58,165 nt of DNA from Nitrososphaerota archaeon (lineage in GTDB: Archaea; Thermoproteota; Nitrososphaeria; Nitrososphaerales; Nitrosopumilaceae). Where the stretch lies: assembly GCA_016872015.1 (NCBI GenBank), contig VHBK01000003.1, forward strand, positions 1-58,165, written 5' to 3'. The first letter of the stretch is position 1; each line of letters starts with the position of its first letter. The position numbers and the translations under genes were made by a program. The notes beneath the pieces are model-generated. The model ran no database searches. It worked only from the letters and a program-made list of their open reading frames with translations, and had not been told where the DNA came from. This document shows positions 55,945 through 58,165 of the stretch, one piece after another.

Positions 55945-56106
55945 TCAGTTTTTGGAAACGTCGATCGAAAATTCGGAGGTAGACAGGGTCTGACCGCAGG
56001 ACGGGCACTTGGAATTGTAGTGTTTCATCACATCCTTGACGGACTTTAGCATTTTCATGTTTGATATTTTTGATCCGCACTTGCCGCAGGTTACATCTAC
56101 TGACAT
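55945..56106 (-). CDS. 53-aa zinc-ribbon miniprotein (not in ORF track)
   Basis: MSVDVTCGKCGSKISNMKMLKSVKDVMKHYNSKCPSCGQTLSTSEFSIDVSKN*. Confidence 0.65.
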   Translation of the reverse strand: MSVDVTCGKCGSKISNMKMLKSVKDVMKHYNSKCPSCGQTLSTSEFSIDVSKN

Positions 56107-56176
56107 AGAGATCAGAGATTGGCAAAACTATTAAGAATCTTTTTTGATTTTTGCGATTAATTTGGTGAAAAACGAT

Positions 56177-56542
56177 TTACTGTTTTTCTAGAAGAATGCC
56201 GCGATCATCATAGCCCGTTATTTTGATCTTGGCGCCAACTGGAAGTTGTGCAGGAGAGGCAATTCCACCCAAAAAGCCGGAAATTCGAATCTCATATCCA
56301 TCTATTTTCATTACAACCCAAGCATATGGGGTGTATTTTTCAAAGCCTGCTGGAGGAACCGTGATTATGGTATATGTGGCAACTATACCTATTCCATCCA
56401 GAATTTTGTTCTCAAAGCCCTTTGCGCCGCAGTTTTGGCAGAAATATACGGTTGCCAGATGCAAATGACCGCATTTTGTGCATTTTTTGGTTAGAACCCT
56501 GCCTGACTTGACAGCATCTATGAATTCTTGCTTCATCGTCAA
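56177..56542 (-). CDS. DUF35 OB-fold/zinc-ribbon protein (thiolase partner)
   Basis: CTKCGHLHLATVYFCQNCGAKGFENKILDGIGIVATYTIITVPPAGFEKYTPYAWVVMKIDG. Confidence 0.93.
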   Translation of the reverse strand: MTMKQEFIDAVKSGRVLTKKCTKCGHLHLATVYFCQNCGAKGFENKILDGIGIVATYTIITVPPAGFEKYTPYAWVVMKIDGYEIRISGFLGGIASPAQLPVGAKIKITGYDDRGILLEKQ

Positions 56543-56548
56543 GGCTGA

Positions 56549-57703
56549 TTACACGCTTTGGAAAATGTGAACTGCGCAGCTGGCTCCAGTTGCGCCAAAG
56601 TTGTGGGTCAAGCCGATTTTTGCGTCCTGAACGGTGCGCTCACCTGCTTTACCTGTTAATTGCTCAAATACTTCAACTACTTGTCCTACGCCTGTTGCGC
56701 CAATTGGGTGGCCTTTTGATTTTAGGCCGCCTGATGGATTGATTGCAATGTCACCTTTCATGGAAGTTCTACCCTCTCGCACTGCTTGTACTCCTTGGCC
56801 CTTCTCAAAGAATCCCAGATCTTCCGTGTCCACGATTTCTGCAATTGTAAAGCAGTCGTGCACTTCGGCAAAATCAATGTCTTTTGCGGTAATTCCAGCC
56901 ATCTTGTATGCTGCCTGAGCAGCTAGTTTTGTGCTGGGTATGGTAGTCATATGATCTCTGCCTTGTAGGGTTGCAGGTGATCCACCCCTTCCCGAACCAA
57001 TAACATTAACATAATTCTTGGAATGCTCTTTGGCGAATTTTTCACTGCACAATATTACTGCGCTTGCACCATCAGAGAATGGACAACAGTCGTATAGTTT
57101 TAGTGGGCTTGCTACCACTGCCGAGTTTAGTACATCATCAACTGTAATTTTCTTTCGAAGGTGCGCCTTTGGGTTTAGCAAGCCATTTTCATGGTTTTTT
57201 ACTGCTACACGTGCGAGGTCTTCTTCTGTTGCCTTGAACTCAGTCAGATATGCGCGAGCCATTGACGCAAATAATCCTGGGAATGATGCACCTGCACCAC
57301 CCTCATAAAAGAAATCAGAGCAATATGAAAAGTAGGTTGTAGTCCATTCAGTGCCAGTGTGAGTTACCTTTTCTGTTCCGGCAACTAGTACTGCATCGTA
57401 AAATCCAGCCGCGACATTGGCAAATGCCTCTCTAAATGATACCGAGCCGGATCCGCATGCAGATTCAATTGACAGTGATGGTTTTTCTGGAATTCCAAGG
57501 TTGCTCATTACAACTGGGCCTAGGTGTACCTGCTTGTCTGCCACGCCAAAGACATTAGAGATGTAGCCTGCCTGGATCTCTTTAGGATCGATTCCTGCGC
57601 TCTCTATAGCTCCAACTGATGCCTGAATTGTAATATCGGTAATGCTGTCTTCTAATTTTCCATATTTGGTGCTACCAGCGCCAAGAACGCAGACCTTTTC
57701 CAC
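56549..57703 (-). CDS. Thiolase-family protein (acetyl-CoA acetyltransferase/SCP2-like)
   Basis: SIESACGSGSVSFREAFANVAAG; AEVHDCFTIAEI; NPSGGLKSKGHPIGATG. Confidence 0.95.
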   Translation of the reverse strand: MEKVCVLGAGSTKYGKLEDSITDITIQASVGAIESAGIDPKEIQAGYISNVFGVADKQVHLGPVVMSNLGIPEKPSLSIESACGSGSVSFREAFANVAAGFYDAVLVAGTEKVTHTGTEWTTTYFSYCSDFFYEGGAGASFPGLFASMARAYLTEFKATEEDLARVAVKNHENGLLNPKAHLRKKITVDDVLNSAVVASPLKLYDCCPFSDGASAVILCSEKFAKEHSKNYVNVIGSGRGGSPATLQGRDHMTTIPSTKLAAQAAYKMAGITAKDIDFAEVHDCFTIAEIVDTEDLGFFEKGQGVQAVREGRTSMKGDIAINPSGGLKSKGHPIGATGVGQVVEVFEQLTGKAGERTVQDAKIGLTHNFGATGASCAVHIFQSV

Positions 57704-57751
57704 GACAGTTTTCGACCAAGTCCATATAAAAATTCTTCATGAAATATCATA

Positions 57752-58165
57752 GTGTTGCTAAAACAAAAGCTGACCCTAGCTCTCAAGCCCAAAAAACTTG
57801 GCAAGATCCGAGTCACAAAAAACAAAATAACCAAGCTCCAAACAGAGATGCGCCAGTACTATGACGCAAACTCCTTTTTGTCATGGTCTGCAAGCAAGAA
57901 AAAGTACGTGATTTTGGGATCAAACGAGCCAAAAAACGGACTGGTACCATGTCCCAATTGCAAAATAGGCAAACTTATGGTTATTCGGTCAAGAAAGACT
58001 AAGAAGAGATTCATGGGGTGCTCTAATTACTATAATGGCTGCAAGGCCTCATCGCCAATGCTCCAAAAGGCAATGATCTATGCTACAAAATCTGCATGTC
58101 CAGAGTGCCAGTGGCCCATGATACTATACCGATATTCCAGAAAGCAAAAATGGCTAAAGCAGTGT
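57752..58165 (+). CDS. Topoisomerase IA-type zinc-finger protein, cut by window edge
   Basis: GTG start; LVPCPNCKIGKLMVIRSRKTKKRFMGCSNYYNGCKASSPM...ACPECQWPMILYR. Confidence 0.7.
   Translation, partial: MLLKQKLTLALKPKKLGKIRVTKNKITKLQTEMRQYYDANSFLSWSASKKKYVILGSNEPKNGLVPCPNCKIGKLMVIRSRKTKKRFMGCSNYYNGCKASSPMLQKAMIYATKSACPECQWPMILYRYSRKQKWLKQC

Noticed and set aside
1-58165. CRISPR array, rRNA operon, prophage or integrated element
   Set aside because: No regularly spaced direct repeats, rRNA motifs, integrase or phage structural genes noticed; the single tRNA shows no adjacent integrase.

Overview
The window is 58 kb of a dense, intron-free archaeal chromosome. Gene content points to an ammonia-oxidising Thaumarchaeota (Nitrososphaeria): thermosome, TFE, NAC, S19e, Rpp21, Nep1, Trm56, PDCD5-like protein, GTP cyclohydrolase III, thaumarchaeal zinc ribbons and cupredoxins, and AT-rich promoters with TATA boxes close to start codons. 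The genus is not determinable here (Nitrosotenuis/Nitrosarchaeum-like is a guess). No CRISPR array, rRNA operon or clear transposon was seen. One tRNA-Gly(TCC) is present. Main points: (1) a stress island at about 0.5-17 kb with 5 universal stress proteins, 5 CBS proteins, 2 phosphoribosyltransferases, a cupredoxin, a Met-rich protein and the thermosome; many of its promoters carry an apparently undescribed 18-bp palindrome, ATTATCAG-N2-CTGATAAT, just upstream of the TATA box; (2) a CarH-like B12-binding light-sensor candidate with a non-MerR N-terminus at 40.06-40.90 kb, whose promoter shares the element (A/G)TT(A/G)GCACTAGAC with two other promoters at 42.1 kb; (3) an HTH + ATP-cone + degenerate NrdD-like + zinc-ribbon protein upstream of B12-dependent nrdJ, apparently without catalytic residues and so a candidate nucleotide-sensing regulator; (4) an amidohydrolase with a deaminase-type HxxE motif inside the riboflavin cluster, a candidate for the unassigned archaeal deaminase step; (5) a candidate structured RNA upstream of tfe with mutually exclusive helices; (6) three clear broken reading frames (DsbA amber, nitroreductase -1, Met-rich protein frameshift) and one possible one. 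All motif counts and structures were made by eye; no search or folding program was run.
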